DNA of 64,000 nt from UBA1413 sp964567485. Its GTDB lineage: Bacteria; Bacteroidota; Bacteroidia; Bacteroidales; Prolixibacteraceae. The notes under the pieces were generated by a model that searched no databases, had not been told where the DNA came from, and worked only from the letters and a program-made list of their open reading frames with translations. Every line of letters begins with the position of its first letter. The stretch's first letter is position 1. Made by a program: the position numbers and the translations under genes. Of the stretch, positions 63,703 to 64,000 are shown piece by piece. Location of the stretch: contig CAZMMX010000013.1 of assembly GCA_964567485.1 (NCBI GenBank), positions 11,786 through 75,785 of the forward strand, in the 5' to 3' direction.

Positions 63703-64000
63703 ATGAATTTAAAACGATTCTTTTTGATCACCGGGATGGTTCTCGGGGTGTGGTCAGGGGGGGCTCAGGAGAAGCTGACCTTTGACCTGGAGGGGGCCAA
63801 AAAACAGGCGATTCAGTACAATAAGACCCTGAAGAATTCGGCCATGGCCATTGACAAAGCCCAGTACCAGCTCAGGGAAGCCATCGCCGCGGGTTTACCG
63901 CAGGTATCGTCGACACTCGATTATTCCAATGCCCTGGGGGCTAAACTCTCCATCCGGTTTATGGAAGATGCCCCGCCTACGGAGATCCCGATCAGACCCA
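63703..64000 (+). CDS. TolC-family outer-membrane efflux protein, N-terminal part (cut by window edge)
   Basis: 99 codons are present before the right edge. The protein begins with a Sec signal peptide (MNLKRFFLITGMVLGVWSGG, cleavage near AQE). LTFDLEGAKKQAIQYNKTLK is the first helix of TolC/OEP proteins, and AKAQYQLREA-like (DKAQYQLREAIAAGLPQV) is the conserved Leu/Pro turn before the first beta strands. These trimers form the outer-membrane duct of tripartite efflux pumps. The inner-membrane and adaptor genes are presumably beyond the window. Confidence 0.88.
   Translation, partial: MNLKRFFLITGMVLGVWSGGAQEKLTFDLEGAKKQAIQYNKTLKNSAMAIDKAQYQLREAIAAGLPQVSSTLDYSNALGAKLSIRFMEDAPPTEIPIRP

Overview
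The window looks like a chromosomal segment of an anaerobic, carbohydrate-degrading member of the Bacteroidota (Bacteroidales/Marinilabiliales-like). The sequence shows many Bacteroidota traits. Promoters carry the TAnnTTTG -7 element, sometimes with an upstream TTG/TTTG -33 element. The primary sigma factor is short (286 aa). Rho has a large disordered insertion. There are also a FeoA-FeoB fusion, an OmpA protein with thrombospondin type-3 repeats, a BACON-domain protein, a carboxypeptidase-regulatory/TonB receptor, a DUF5606 protein, and GH13, GH92 and GH115 enzymes. PFOR, IorAB, a radical-SAM sulfatase maturase and ferrous-iron uptake fit an anaerobe, although SucA and SucB of a 2-oxoglutarate dehydrogenase are also present. 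I saw no rRNA, tRNA, CRISPR array or insertion sequence.

Layout. 1-6150: start of a GH13 lipoprotein, the Feo iron-uptake pair, an acidic-tailed unknown and a secreted C39-like/BACON protein. 6279-20689: a same-strand block of eleven genes, the most unusual part of the window. It encodes five PQQ-like beta-propellers with different membrane anchors, an NHL propeller with paired cysteines, a Cys-rich mini-protein with a Tat-like N-terminus, a Tat-exported polyferredoxin (NapG-like), a membrane polyferredoxin (NapH-like), a NuoE-NuoF fusion and a [2Fe-2S]-GltD-like flavoprotein that lacks its pyridine-nucleotide domain. 20831-26118: a GT4 glycosyltransferase and a LolD/MacB-type ABC transporter, same strand. 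26215-28096: stress-type small proteins (dodecin, BON-LysM, DUF937, LEA-like). 28215-37303: GH92, fabD, a sigma-54 response regulator, a PhzF-like protein, a TonB receptor and DUF5715. 37523-49210: sulfatase maturase, iorAB, sucAB, GH115 and a Tat-exported asparaginase-family hydrolase. 49221-58016: RRM protein, OmpA, exonuclease, DUF5606, ECF sigma, DJ-1, rpe, rpoD and rho. 58136-64000: an AAA/DUF4143 ATPase behind a long hairpin, PFOR, and a TetR regulator followed by the start of a TolC efflux gene.

How the genes may work together. The 6279-20689 block reads as an electron conduit. The cytoplasmic NuoEF/flavoprotein pair would exchange electrons with NAD(H), the NapH-like protein would carry them across the inner membrane, and the Tat-exported ferredoxin would pass them to periplasmic propeller proteins. 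None of these products has a CXXCH heme motif, so it would be a heme-free, iron-sulfur-based route with an unknown terminal partner. This is inference from gene order and domains; I do not know of a characterised system with this exact composition. PFOR, IorAB and SucAB supply acyl-CoA together with reduced ferredoxin or NADH. GH92, GH115, GH13 and the asparaginase-family enzyme point to glycan and glycopeptide use.
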